Part shown: piece after piece, positions 22,275 to 33,085 of the stretch | Numbering within the stretch: position 1 is the stretch's first letter | Layout of the letters: every line of letters starts with the position of its first letter | Source of the DNA: Agathobaculum hominis | GTDB taxonomy: Bacteria > Bacillota > Clostridia > Oscillospirales > Butyricicoccaceae | Reading direction: 5' to 3' | Assembly: GCF_014288055.1 (NCBI RefSeq) | Contig: NZ_JACOPK010000001.1 | Location: 124,001-188,000, forward strand | DNA length: 64,000 nt | Translations under genes and position numbers: made by a program | Notes under the pieces: generated by a model | Seen by the model: only the letters and a program-made list of their open reading frames with translations | The model's database searches: none | Told to the model about the DNA's origin: nothing

Positions 22275-23597
22275 ATGAGAAATTATGCAACGCAGATGGA
22301 TGCCGCGAAGCGCGGCATCGTCACGCCGGAGATCGAGACGGTCGCCCGCAAGGAGAACCGCCCGGTCGAGTTCATCATGGAACGAGTCGCAAAGGGTACG
22401 ATTGCGATTCCGGCGAACATCAACCACAAAAGCCTGTCCGCGGAAGCGGTCGGCGACGGCACCCGCGTCAAGATCAACGTCAATCTCGGCATTTCGGGCG
22501 ACTGCAAAGACTATGAGATGGAGCTGCGCAAGGTGCGCATGGCCATCGACATGGGCGCGGAATCGATTATGGACCTGTCCAACTACGGCAAGACCAACAC
22601 GTTCCGCAAACAGCTCATCGATATGTCGCCTGCCATGATCGGCACCGTGCCGATGTACGACGCGATCGGCTATCTCGAAAAAGATCTGCTCGAGATCACC
22701 GCGAAGGACTTCCTCCGCGTCGTTGAGGCGCACGCGCAGGAGGGCGTGGACTTCATGACCATTCACGCAGGCATAAACCGACGTGCGGTCGAGGCCTTCA
22801 TGCGTGAGGGACGCAAAATGAACATCGTCTCGCGCGGCGGCTCGCTGCTGTTCGCGTGGATGCAGATGACGGGCAATGAAAACCCGTTTTTCGAGTATTA
22901 CGACGACGTTCTCGACATCCTGCGCCGTTATGACGTCACGATCTCGCTCGGTGACGCGCTCCGTCCCGGCTGCATCGACGATGCGTCCGACGCCGGTCAG
23001 ATCAGTGAGCTGATCGAGCTCGGAAACCTTGCGAAGCGTGCGTGGGACAAGGACGTTCAGGTCATGATCGAGGGCCCCGGCCATATGGCGATGAATGAGA
23101 TCGCGGCGAATATGCAGATGGAAAAGCGCATCTGCCACGGCGCGCCGTTCTACGTGCTCGGGCCGCTCGTCACCGACATCGCCCCCGGCTATGACCATAT
23201 CACCTCGGCCATCGGCGGTGCGATCGCGGCGCAGGCAGGCGCGAACTTCCTGTGCTACGTCACTCCGGCCGAGCACCTGCGCCTGCCGGACGAGAATGAC
23301 GTCCGCGAAGGCATCGTCGCGAGCAAGATCGCAGCACATGCGGCGGATATCGCCCTCGGTCTGCCGGGCGCGCGCGACCGTGACAACGCGATGGCGGAGG
23401 CACGTCACAAGCTGGACTGGCCGGCGCAGTTTGCGCTTGCGCTCGACCCGGAAAAAGCGCAGCGCTTTTATGAACAGGTTCCGCCGACCGAGCGTCATAC
23501 CTGCTCGATGTGCGGCAAGATGTGCGCCGTTCGCACGACGAATATGATCCTTGAAGGGAAAAAGGTAGAGTTCTGCTCGGAAAAGGGCAGCTGCTAA
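22275..23597 (+). CDS. thiC: Phosphomethylpyrimidine synthase
   Basis: 440-residue radical SAM enzyme that rearranges aminoimidazole ribotide to HMP phosphate. The unusual C-terminal cluster motif CSMCGKMCAVR (CX2CX4C) is complete. It is the shorter clostridial form without the N-terminal extension of E. coli ThiC. CAAGGAG precedes ATG 22275. No thiD, thiE or thiM is in the window. A family A repeat begins at its stop codon. Confidence 0.96.
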   Translation: MRNYATQMDAAKRGIVTPEIETVARKENRPVEFIMERVAKGTIAIPANINHKSLSAEAVGDGTRVKINVNLGISGDCKDYEMELRKVRMAIDMGAESIMDLSNYGKTNTFRKQLIDMSPAMIGTVPMYDAIGYLEKDLLEITAKDFLRVVEAHAQEGVDFMTIHAGINRRAVEAFMREGRKMNIVSRGGSLLFAWMQMTGNENPFFEYYDDVLDILRRYDVTISLGDALRPGCIDDASDAGQISELIELGNLAKRAWDKDVQVMIEGPGHMAMNEIAANMQMEKRICHGAPFYVLGPLVTDIAPGYDHITSAIGGAIAAQAGANFLCYVTPAEHLRLPDENDVREGIVASKIAAHAADIALGLPGARDRDNAMAEARHKLDWPAQFALALDPEKAQRFYEQVPPTERHTCSMCGKMCAVRTTNMILEGKKVEFCSEKGSC

Positions 23598-23813
23598 AGA
23601 CTGTCGAAAAACTTCGTTTTTCCGACAATCTTGTGTTCTGACTTCGCAGAACACGGACGTCCGAAAGTTCCCATGCGGAAGCTTTCTCCCTCTTAGTGTA
23701 AAAAAACCGAGGCGCATGTCCTCGGTTTTTTTCGTTTGCTCTGCAAACGCATTTTAATGCGCGCTGCCGCGCGGCAGCAGCAGTATCGTGAAAATGGACT
23801 TTATCGATAAACG
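23598..23813 (+). repeat. Family A repeat, copy after thiC
   Basis: Starts one base after the thiC stop codon with AGACTGTCGAAAAAC. Hairpins in order: CTGTCGAAAAAC/GTTTTTCCGACA; GTGTTCT/AGAACAC; GAAAG.../...CTTTC; AAAAAAACCGAGG/CCTCGGTTTTTTT (23700-23732, a good bidirectional terminator); CGTTTGC/GCAAACG; GCGCGC/GCGCGG. It ends with TTTATCGATAAACG at the terminator 23814-23842. Confidence 0.88.
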
Positions 23814-23842
23814 AAAACGGCACGCTTTTGGCGTGCCGTTTT
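23814..23842. terminator. Bidirectional terminator between thiC and the sulfite-reductase-like gene
   Basis: AAAACGGCACGC (23814-23825) pairs with GCGTGCCGTTTT (23831-23842). It has T-runs on both strands and serves the convergent genes. Confidence 0.85.
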
Positions 23843-23861
23843 GCTGCATATTTATGTAGTT

Positions 23862-24758
23862 TTATCTGCCGAGCAGACGGTTCTGGACGTTCTCGAAGCC
23901 GAGGCGGCTTACTGTATCCGAGAAACGCTCACCGGCGTTGCCCTCGTCGCGGAACAGGGTGAGGGCACGCTCGATGACCTCGAGCACTTCCTCCTCGCTC
24001 GTGAATACGTGCGCGAGCATACGGCCCTGTGCGGTGCGCTTGCCCCAGCGGCCGCCGATATAGACCGCGTAGCCGCGCTTTTCCTCGCCGACAACGCCGA
24101 ACGGGCACTTGCCGACACAGCGTCCGCAGTGGTTGCACATCTCCTCGTTCCAGTCGAGTCTGCTCTCGCCCAGACGGCTTGCGCCGATGGGGCAGGCCTT
24201 TTCGATCTGGCAGACCTTGCAGCCGCGGCATTTGGAGAGGTCGTGCGACGGCACGCGCTGGCCGATGACGCCGAGGTCGTTCAGATCGGGCTTGACGCAG
24301 TTGTTCGGGCAGCCGCCGACGGCGATCTTGAACTTGTGCGGCAGCCTGACGTCGTGCCAGCCCTTGTAGAAGCGCTCGTGGATGGTACGCGAGAACGCGA
24401 CCGTGTCGATCAGACCGTACTGGCAGGTCGTGCCCTTGCAGGCGACGACGGGGCGGACCTTCGGGCCGGTGCCGCCGGTCTCAAGACCGTGCTCCGCGAG
24501 GAAGGCGCAGAACGGCTCGATATTGGCGAACGGGATGCGCTGCACCTCGATGGTCAGGCGGGTGGTCATGGCGATCTCGCCGCTGCCGAATTTTTCCGCC
24601 GCGTCTACGATCGCGCGGATCTCGTCCGGCTGAAGGCGGCCGTTTCGCGTGATGACGCGAGCGTTGAAGCAGTCCGCCGTGGTTTTGTCGTGCAGGAAAC
24701 CGAGTCCCTTGACCCGTTTGATGTCCTCGGGGGTCGGAAGCGTGCCGTTCATGCTCAT
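23862..24758 (-). CDS. Small sulfite/nitrite reductase-like protein with two 4Fe-4S ferredoxin motifs
   Basis: 298 residues. An N-terminal ferredoxin-like half domain (MTTRLTIEVQRIPF) precedes the sirohaem/4Fe-4S motif: CKGTTC near residue 109 and GGCPNNC near 153. The spacing of the first pair is CX4C, whereas classical enzymes have CX5C. Two ferredoxin motifs follow: CRGCKVCQIEKACP and CNHCGRCVGKCP. It is a single-gene member of the anaerobic dissimilatory-type family; the substrate (sulfite, nitrite or other) cannot be assigned. AAGGAGG precedes ATG 24758. No partner electron-transfer subunit is adjacent. Confidence 0.82.
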   Translation of the reverse strand: MSMNGTLPTPEDIKRVKGLGFLHDKTTADCFNARVITRNGRLQPDEIRAIVDAAEKFGSGEIAMTTRLTIEVQRIPFANIEPFCAFLAEHGLETGGTGPKVRPVVACKGTTCQYGLIDTVAFSRTIHERFYKGWHDVRLPHKFKIAVGGCPNNCVKPDLNDLGVIGQRVPSHDLSKCRGCKVCQIEKACPIGASRLGESRLDWNEEMCNHCGRCVGKCPFGVVGEEKRGYAVYIGGRWGKRTAQGRMLAHVFTSEEEVLEVIERALTLFRDEGNAGERFSDTVSRLGFENVQNRLLGR

Positions 24759-24812
24759 TTATGTATCCTCCTTGTCGCGCCGCGGGAAAGCGGCGATTAT
24801 CCTCTGTATATC

Positions 24813-24841
24813 ATTATATCAAAGGATACAGGGAAAAGCAA
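24813..24841 (-). promoter_or_regulatory. Promoter of the sulfite-reductase-like gene
   Basis: Reverse strand: TTGCTT, 17-base spacer, TATAAT (24818-24813). It begins 16 bases outside repeat B2. Confidence 0.75.
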
Positions 24842-24856
24842 TTTCTCTCTTTTCCC

Positions 24857-25326
24857 TCAGCAGAGGGGAAATGCCGCCGCCCGGCGGCGGGGGCAAGAGG
24901 GGGATAAGACACCGAATGGTTTCTTATCCCCCTCTTAACTCCCCCTCATCTTCCTTAGGCCGCGACTCCCTTCGGTCGCGCGTCTAAATGCGAGGGGCCC
25001 ACAGGGACGTCTGGTGCTCCAAGAGCACGATTTTGATCGAAGCGGAGCTTTTCGCAGCACAAGACAAACGCCCTGCACTGTCTGGCCGCGCACTGTCATG
25101 CGCGGCAAATCACGCAAGCTGACCTCAGGGCCAGAAAGCGTCCCAAAATTTGCCCGACGCACGGAACCGAGCCCCCGTAACCCCCGTTTCGCTGCACATC
25201 TCCGATGTGTCAGCGCAAAGGAAGGTAAGGGGAGTCAAGAGGGGACAGGAAACCATACCTGGTGTCCTGTCCCCTCTTGTTCCCGCCGGTGAACACCGGC
25301 ATCTCCGCCGTCAGACGGCGGCAATT
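24857..25326. repeat. Family B intergenic repeat, copy 2
   Basis: About 470 bp, no gene. Shares with copy 1 the start CAGCAGAGGG, GC hairpin GCCGCCGCC/GGCGGCGG, long inverted ends (24890-24957 and 25216-25281), the inner CGCGACTCC...GGTCGCGCGTC block and GAACCGAGCCCCCGTA. The middle third (about 25030-25160) has diverged. It ends at the lrgB stop codon, as copy 1 ends at the selD stop codon. Confidence 0.85.
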
Positions 25327-26016
25327 TTACATAAACATCGACAGCGCCGAAACAATAAACGCCGTCAGCAGACCGGCAACGCCGATCGCAAGACCGCTGA
25401 TCGCGCCCTCGGTCTCGCCGAGCTGGATCGCGCGCGAGGTGCCGACCGCATGCGCCGCCGTGCCGATGGACAGTCCCATCTGCATCGGATTGCGCACGCC
25501 GATGCACTTGAGAAACGTCGGCAGCAGAATAGCGCCGAAAATGCCCGTGATGACAATGGCGATCGCGGTGATCGAGGTCACGCCGCCCATCATATCCGCA
25601 AGCGCGACGCCGATCGGGGTCGTGACCGATTTCGGGATGAGCGAGCGCGTGGTCGAGTCGCTCAGTCCGAACAGATGACAGAACAGCAGCACGCTGCCGA
25701 TGGAAACACACGAGCCGACGAACGCGCCGAGCAGGATGGGCAGCAGATTGTGCAGCAGCACATCGAGCTTGCGGTAGATCGGAATGGCGAGCGCAACGGT
25801 CGCCGGCGTCAGGAAGAACGAGATCAGCTGACCGGATTCCTCATAGGTCTGGTACGTCGTGCCGCTCACGATGAGCAGAACGCCGACGAGAACGGACGCG
25901 ATCAGCAGCGGATTGCACAGCGGTGAGCCGGTTTTCTGCTGGATCGCCACGCCGATGGCGTAGCAGAAGATGGACAGGAACATCCATGTCAGGGGGGAAG
26001 TCAGAATTTCAGTCAC
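25327..26016 (-). CDS. lrgB: LrgB family membrane protein
   Basis: 229 residues with seven to eight hydrophobic spans. IPKSVTTPIGVALADMMGG and GTAAHAVGTSRAIQLGETEGAISGLAIG are the LrgB/CidB signature. With LrgA it forms a holin/antiholin-like or pyruvate/glycolate-transport complex, depending on the organism. The start is GTG 26016, eight bases after GAGGAGG and overlapping the end of lrgA; the upstream ATGs at 26040 and 26034 precede that ribosome site. Confidence 0.92.
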   Translation of the reverse strand: MTEILTSPLTWMFLSIFCYAIGVAIQQKTGSPLCNPLLIASVLVGVLLIVSGTTYQTYEESGQLISFFLTPATVALAIPIYRKLDVLLHNLLPILLGAFVGSCVSIGSVLLFCHLFGLSDSTTRSLIPKSVTTPIGVALADMMGGVTSITAIAIVITGIFGAILLPTFLKCIGVRNPMQMGLSIGTAAHAVGTSRAIQLGETEGAISGLAIGVAGLLTAFIVSALSMFM

Positions 26017-26386
26017 GATCGAACGCCTCCTCATTTTCACGATGCTGGAGCTTGAGCACGATATGCACGGTCAGAGCGGTCGCGGCGGCGGTGCAGAGCG
26101 TCGTGAGCAGGCAGACCGCGAGAATGGCGAGGATCTCGCCCTTGATGTCAGCGAAAATGTCGAGAATGCCGAGGCACGCCGGCAGAAAGAAAAACGCCAT
26201 GTTCTGAAGCAGAAAATCGGCGGTGTCTTCCACATGGTGCAGCTTGACCGCGCGGCAGATGAGCAGCACAAGCAGCAGGGTGAGGCCAAGCACGTTGCTG
26301 GGAAGGGCTCCGTGCAGCAGCGCAGAGATCAGGTTGCCGCCGACGCAGCACGCGAGCAGCAATGCGAGTTGTTTGAGGTGTTTCAC
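26009..26386 (-). CDS. lrgA: LrgA/CidA family holin-like protein
   Basis: 125-residue membrane protein with four hydrophobic spans and the family segment MAFFFLPACLGIL. The partner of LrgB, whose start it overlaps by eight bases. It begins with GTG 26386 after a weak AAGAAAG site and 17 bases after the DUF4364 gene, suggesting a three-gene operon. Confidence 0.9.
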   Translation of the reverse strand: MKHLKQLALLLACCVGGNLISALLHGALPSNVLGLTLLLVLLICRAVKLHHVEDTADFLLQNMAFFFLPACLGILDIFADIKGEILAILAVCLLTTLCTAAATALTVHIVLKLQHRENEEAFDRD

Positions 26387-26403
26387 GGGGATGCTTCTTT
26401 CTT

Positions 26404-26937
26404 TTAATCGGGATATTCCTGCGTCATAACGCCGAGCAGCTTCTGGTAGATCGCTTCGGCGTTGGCTTTGAAGGTGCGCTCGAGCATGGTCGCCTGTTCG
26501 TGGCTGACGACCGCCATTTCGATGGCAAACACCTGCTCCATTTCCATGCGGACGGTGAGATCGTGCTCGCCGTGCTCGGTGACCGAAGTATGGATCGCGG
26601 CGTCGCGGCGGATCTGGCGCACGACGCGGAGCGCCGAACGCTGCGCCGCCTCGCGCACCGGATAGGGCAGCTGCTTCTCGAAGATGCGCGTCGCCTCGCG
26701 GCCCTTGTCGGTGATGGCATAGAGCTTTGCGCCGTTTTCGATGCTCTCGTCGATGTGGCCGGTGGGGATCATCTCGTAAAACGCTTCGCTCAGCTCGAAA
26801 TAGCCGAAGCCGTCGTCACACCATGTAATCAGATCGACCACCGTCTCGAACGTAACGGGGAAGGGGAGAAGATCCATTGCGAACAGCACAAGAAACTTGA
26901 TGTCCTCCTTGGTATGGATAAAGCCGTAACGGATCAT
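26404..26937 (-). CDS. DUF4364 family protein
   Basis: 177 residues. The N-terminal 85 residues look like a winged helix of the PadR/DUF4364 type (LVLFAMDLLPFPVTFETVVDLI, YFELSEAFYEMIPTGHI, LYAITDKGREATRIFE). The rest is helical with alternating charged residues. Probably a DNA-binding regulator, which would fit as first gene of the lrgAB operon, but its function is not established. ATG 26937 has AAGGAGGT ten bases upstream. Confidence 0.8.
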   Translation of the reverse strand: MIRYGFIHTKEDIKFLVLFAMDLLPFPVTFETVVDLITWCDDGFGYFELSEAFYEMIPTGHIDESIENGAKLYAITDKGREATRIFEKQLPYPVREAAQRSALRVVRQIRRDAAIHTSVTEHGEHDLTVRMEMEQVFAIEMAVVSHEQATMLERTFKANAEAIYQKLLGVMTQEYPD

Positions 26938-27050
26938 AATACGGGATACCTCCTTTGGTCCTGCACTCATCCGCGTGCTGCGCCGACACAGGAAAACAGG
27001 GCGCGCGGCGCGGAAAAATACACTTGCCGGAAATTTGCTTAGTGACTATA

Positions 27051-27079
27051 AGTATACTACCCGAGGGGGAAAATTGCAA
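27051..27079 (-). promoter_or_regulatory. Promoter of the DUF4364-lrgAB operon
   Basis: Reverse strand: TTGCAA (27079-27074), 17-base spacer, TATACT (27056-27051). The rest of the 334-base divergent gap 26938-27271 holds only this and the promoter at 27179. Confidence 0.75.
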
Positions 27080-27178
27080 CGAGGCGAGGCACAGTTTGTA
27101 CGGTTTTCGACGGGCAAAAGCGCACAAAAATGACACGAACAAATGTGCGGTTTTTGGCAGGGGATGCGCAGAAATCAG

Positions 27179-27207
27179 TTGAAGAGCGGCGGCGCAGGGG
27201 ATATAAT
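27179..27207 (+). promoter_or_regulatory. Promoter of the acetyltransferase-uvrB-uvrA run
   Basis: TTGAAG (27179-27184), 17-base spacer, TATAAT (27202-27207). The first start codon lies 65 bases on. No LexA-type (SOS) box was recognised near it. Confidence 0.7.
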
Positions 27208-27271
27208 AAAAGAATAAGAGACCGACGGAACCATCCGTCTGCACGGAGAAAAGCGAAAAGAGGGAAAACAT

Positions 27272-27874
27272 ATGTCTGAAATCATTCTGCGTCCCGCGAC
27301 CGTAGACGACGCCGCCGAAATGCTCGCCATCTACGCGCCCTACGTTATCCAGACGACCGTGTCGAGCGAATACGATGCGCCGACGCTCGAGGAGTTTACG
27401 CGCCGCATCCGCACGTTCACCGAAAAGCTGCCGTGGCTCGTGTGCATTATCGACGGCGAGGTCGCAGGCTACGGCTACGCTTCTCCGCACCGCACCCGCG
27501 CGGCATACCAGTGGTCGGTGGAGACCTCGATCTATGTCGCGCAGGACTGGCACCGCCACGGCATCGCCGGCGCGATCTACGCCGCGCTGTTCGAGGTGCT
27601 CGCGATGCAGGGTTACTATAATATCTATGTCGGCATCACCTCGCCCAACGAGCGCTCGATGAAGTTCCACAAGTCGATGGGCTTTGTCATTTCGGGCGCC
27701 TATCAGGAGAGCATGTACAAGTTCGGCCAGTGGCGCGACGTGCTCTGGATGGGCAGGAGTCTGCGTCCGCACGACGGCGCGCCCGAGCCGACCGTGCCGT
27801 TCCCGGAGATCTCGGACAGTCCGCTCGTGAGCCGTGCGCTCCGCCAGGCGATGCAGCGCATCCACGACGTATAA
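27272..27874 (+). CDS. GNAT acetyltransferase, phosphinothricin acetyltransferase-like
   Basis: 200 residues. The fold matches the Pat/Bar/YncA branch: ILRPATVDDAAEMLAIYAPYV at the start, WSVETSIYVAQDWHRHGIAGAIY as the acetyl-CoA binding motif (R/Q-X-X-G/A variant WHRHGIAG), and NIYVGITSPNERSMKFHKSMGF. Substrates of this branch are amino-acid-like amines; which one here is unknown. The C-terminal 25 residues are an extension. It ends 24 bases before uvrB, so it may be the first gene of a uvrBA operon. Confidence 0.85.
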   Translation: MSEIILRPATVDDAAEMLAIYAPYVIQTTVSSEYDAPTLEEFTRRIRTFTEKLPWLVCIIDGEVAGYGYASPHRTRAAYQWSVETSIYVAQDWHRHGIAGAIYAALFEVLAMQGYYNIYVGITSPNERSMKFHKSMGFVISGAYQESMYKFGQWRDVLWMGRSLRPHDGAPEPTVPFPEISDSPLVSRALRQAMQRIHDV

Positions 27875-27898
27875 GAGAAACAGAGGGAGGTCAGGCAA

Positions 27899-29854
27899 AT
27901 GCCGGAATTTCACATCGTAAGCCCGTACAGGATGGCGGGCGATCAGCCGCAGGCGGTCGCGAAGCTCGTCGAAGGCATCCGCAACGGTCTGGAGGAGCAG
28001 ACGCTCAAGGGCGTTACCGGCTCGGGCAAGACCTTCACCATGGCCAACATCATCGAGCAGACACAGCGCCCGACGCTCGTGCTCGCGCACAATAAAACGC
28101 TCGCCGCGCAGCTGTGCACCGAGCTGCGCGAGTTCTTCCCGGACAACGCCGTCGAGTATTTCGTCTCCTACTATGACTACTATCAGCCGGAGGCGTACAT
28201 CGCCTCGACCGATACCTATATCGAGAAGGACTCCGCCATCAACGACGAGATCGACCGCCTGCGCCATTCCGCGACCTCCGCGCTCGCTGAGCGCCGCGAC
28301 GTTATCATCGTGTCCTCGGTGTCGTGCATCTATTCGCTCGGCGACCCGATCGACTACAAGAGCATGGTCATTTCGCTGCGTCCGGGCATGGAGCTCAGCC
28401 GCGACACGCTCATCCGCCGTCTGATCGACATCCAGTATGAGCGCAACGACATCGCTTTCGAGCGCAACCGCTTCCGCGTGCGCGGCGACACGGTCGAGAT
28501 CTGGCCGGTATACTCGGATGAGGATGTGGTGCGCGTCGAGTTCTTCGGCGACGAGGTCGACCGCATCAGCCGCATCAATCCGCTGACCGGCGTTCCGCTC
28601 GGTGAGCTCAGTCACATTGCAGTTTTTCCGGCGAGCCACTATGTCACGCCGAAGGAAAAGCTCGAGGAGGCCATCAAGGATCTTGAAGAGGAGCTGGAGC
28701 AGCGCGTCAGATACTTCGAGGAAAACGGAAAGCTGATCGAGGCGCAGCGCATCGCGCAGCGTACCCGGTACGACATCGAGATGCTTCAGGAGATCGGCTT
28801 CTGCTCGGGCATCGAGAACTATTCGCGCGTGCTGTCGCGCCGTGCGCCGGGCTCCTCGCCCTACACGCTCATCGACTACTTCCCGAAGGATTTTCTGCTG
28901 ATCGTGGACGAGAGCCATGTTACCCTGCCGCAGGTCCGCGCGATGTATCACGGCGACCGCGCGCGCAAGGAAAGTCTGGTCGAAAACGGCTTCCGCCTGC
29001 CGAGCGCCTATGACAACCGTCCGCTGAACTTCGATGAGTTCAACGAGCGGCTGAACCAGATCGTTTATGTCTCCGCGACGCCGGGCGAATACGAGCTCTC
29101 GCGCTCGGGTCAGGTCGTTGAGCAGGTCATCCGTCCGACCGGTCTGCTCGATCCGGAGGTCGTTGTGCGACCGGTAGACGGCCAGATCGACGACCTCATC
29201 GGAGAGATCAACGCGAGAACGGCCAGAGGCGAGCGGGTGCTCGTCACGACGCTCACCAAGAAAATGGCGGAGGATCTGACCGATTATCTGGAGACCGCCG
29301 GCATCAAGGTGCGCTATATGCACCACGACGTCAAGACCATCGAGCGGCAGGAGCTCGTGCGCGACCTGCGCCTCGGCGTGTATGACGTTCTCGTCGGCAT
29401 CAACCTGCTGCGCGAGGGTCTGGATATCCCCGAGGTGTCGCTCGTCGCCATCCTCGATGCGGACAAGGAGGGCTTCCTGCGCTCGGAGACCTCGCTCATC
29501 CAGACCATCGGCCGCGCCGCGCGAAACGAGCACGGCATGGTCGTGCTGTATGCCGACAGCATCACGCCCTCGATGAAGCGCGCGATGGACGAGACCGAGC
29601 GCCGCCGCGCATTGCAGGATGCGTTTAATAAGGCACACGGCATTACCCCCAGGTCTGTGCGCAAAAAGGTGCAGGACGTGATCGAGATCACCTCCAACGT
29701 GCCGACGAGCAGCAAGAAAAAGCTGCGCACGAAGGGCGAGAAGCAGCAGGAGATCGCCCGTCTGACCCGTCAGATGAAGGAGGCGGCGAAGATGCTCGAA
29801 TTCGAGATCGCCGCCCAGCTGCGTGACCAGATCAAGGCGCTGGAGGAAAAATAA
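27899..29854 (+). CDS. uvrB: Excinuclease ABC subunit B
   Basis: 651-residue damage-verification helicase of nucleotide excision repair. Walker A GSGKT is at residues 41-45; the beta-hairpin region YYDYYQPEAY, DEAD-like VDESHVTLP and C-terminal UVR motif (LTRQMKEAAKMLEFE) are all intact. GGGAGG precedes ATG 27899. uvrA follows after 21 bases; uvrC is not in the window. Confidence 0.97.
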   Translation: MPEFHIVSPYRMAGDQPQAVAKLVEGIRNGLEEQTLKGVTGSGKTFTMANIIEQTQRPTLVLAHNKTLAAQLCTELREFFPDNAVEYFVSYYDYYQPEAYIASTDTYIEKDSAINDEIDRLRHSATSALAERRDVIIVSSVSCIYSLGDPIDYKSMVISLRPGMELSRDTLIRRLIDIQYERNDIAFERNRFRVRGDTVEIWPVYSDEDVVRVEFFGDEVDRISRINPLTGVPLGELSHIAVFPASHYVTPKEKLEEAIKDLEEELEQRVRYFEENGKLIEAQRIAQRTRYDIEMLQEIGFCSGIENYSRVLSRRAPGSSPYTLIDYFPKDFLLIVDESHVTLPQVRAMYHGDRARKESLVENGFRLPSAYDNRPLNFDEFNERLNQIVYVSATPGEYELSRSGQVVEQVIRPTGLLDPEVVVRPVDGQIDDLIGEINARTARGERVLVTTLTKKMAEDLTDYLETAGIKVRYMHHDVKTIERQELVRDLRLGVYDVLVGINLLREGLDIPEVSLVAILDADKEGFLRSETSLIQTIGRAARNEHGMVVLYADSITPSMKRAMDETERRRALQDAFNKAHGITPRSVRKKVQDVIEITSNVPTSSKKKLRTKGEKQQEIARLTRQMKEAAKMLEFEIAAQLRDQIKALEEK

Positions 29855-29875
29855 AACGAGGTACAGAAAACACGA

Positions 29876-32725
<2,850 letters not shown>

Positions 32726-32738
32726 AATGTACAAAATT

Positions 32739-32766
32739 ACGGGTGGTTTCGGAAGAAATCACCCGT
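32739..32766 (+). terminator. Terminator hairpin of uvrA, first (upstream) copy
   Basis: 28 bases: stem ACGGGTG.TTTC / GAAA.CACCCGT with GGAA loop. This copy has lost the T-tract because the family A repeat starts right after it. An exact second copy is at 32973-33000. Confidence 0.8.
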
Positions 32767-32972
32767 CAGTCTGTTTTCACGCCAAAACAGCAGTCGCGCG
32801 GCAGCGCGCATTCAAAAGCGTTTGCTGCGCAAACGCATGAAAACCGGGGGCGTGTACCTCGGTTTTCATACTTTAAGAGGGAGAAAGTTTCTGTATGGGA
32901 ACTTTCGGACGTCCGTGTTTTGCGAAGTCAAAACACAGATTGTCGGAAAAACGATAGTTTTTCGACAGTCTC
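32767..32972 (-). repeat. Family A repeat, copy after uvrA
   Basis: 206 bp in reverse orientation. Hairpins in order: CTGTTTT/AAAACAG; GCGCGG/GCGCGC region; GCGTTTGC/GCAAACGC; ATGAAAACCG/CGGTTTTCAT; GAAAGTTTC/GAACTTTC; GTGTTTT/AAAACAC; TGTCGGAAAAAC/GTTTTTCGACA. It lies exactly between two identical 28-base terminator hairpins. Confidence 0.9.
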
Positions 32973-33003
32973 ACGGGTGGTTTCGGAAGAAATCACCCGT
33001 TTT
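32973..33003 (+). terminator. Terminator hairpin of uvrA, second (downstream) copy
   Basis: Exact duplicate of the 28 bases at 32739-32766, here followed by the original T-tract (TTT then C). It looks like the right side of a target-site duplication. Confidence 0.8.
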
Positions 33004-33023
33004 CGACTATGTGCATAAAAATG

Positions 33024-33052
33024 TTGAGATTATCCCGGCGTTTTGGTATAAT
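33024..33052 (+). promoter_or_regulatory. Promoter of recJ-relA
   Basis: TTGAGA (33024-33029), 17-base spacer, TATAAT (33047-33052), 34 bases before the recJ start. Confidence 0.8.
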
Positions 33053-33085
33053 AGTTGTAATAAAAAAACCAAAAGAGGGAGAGCT

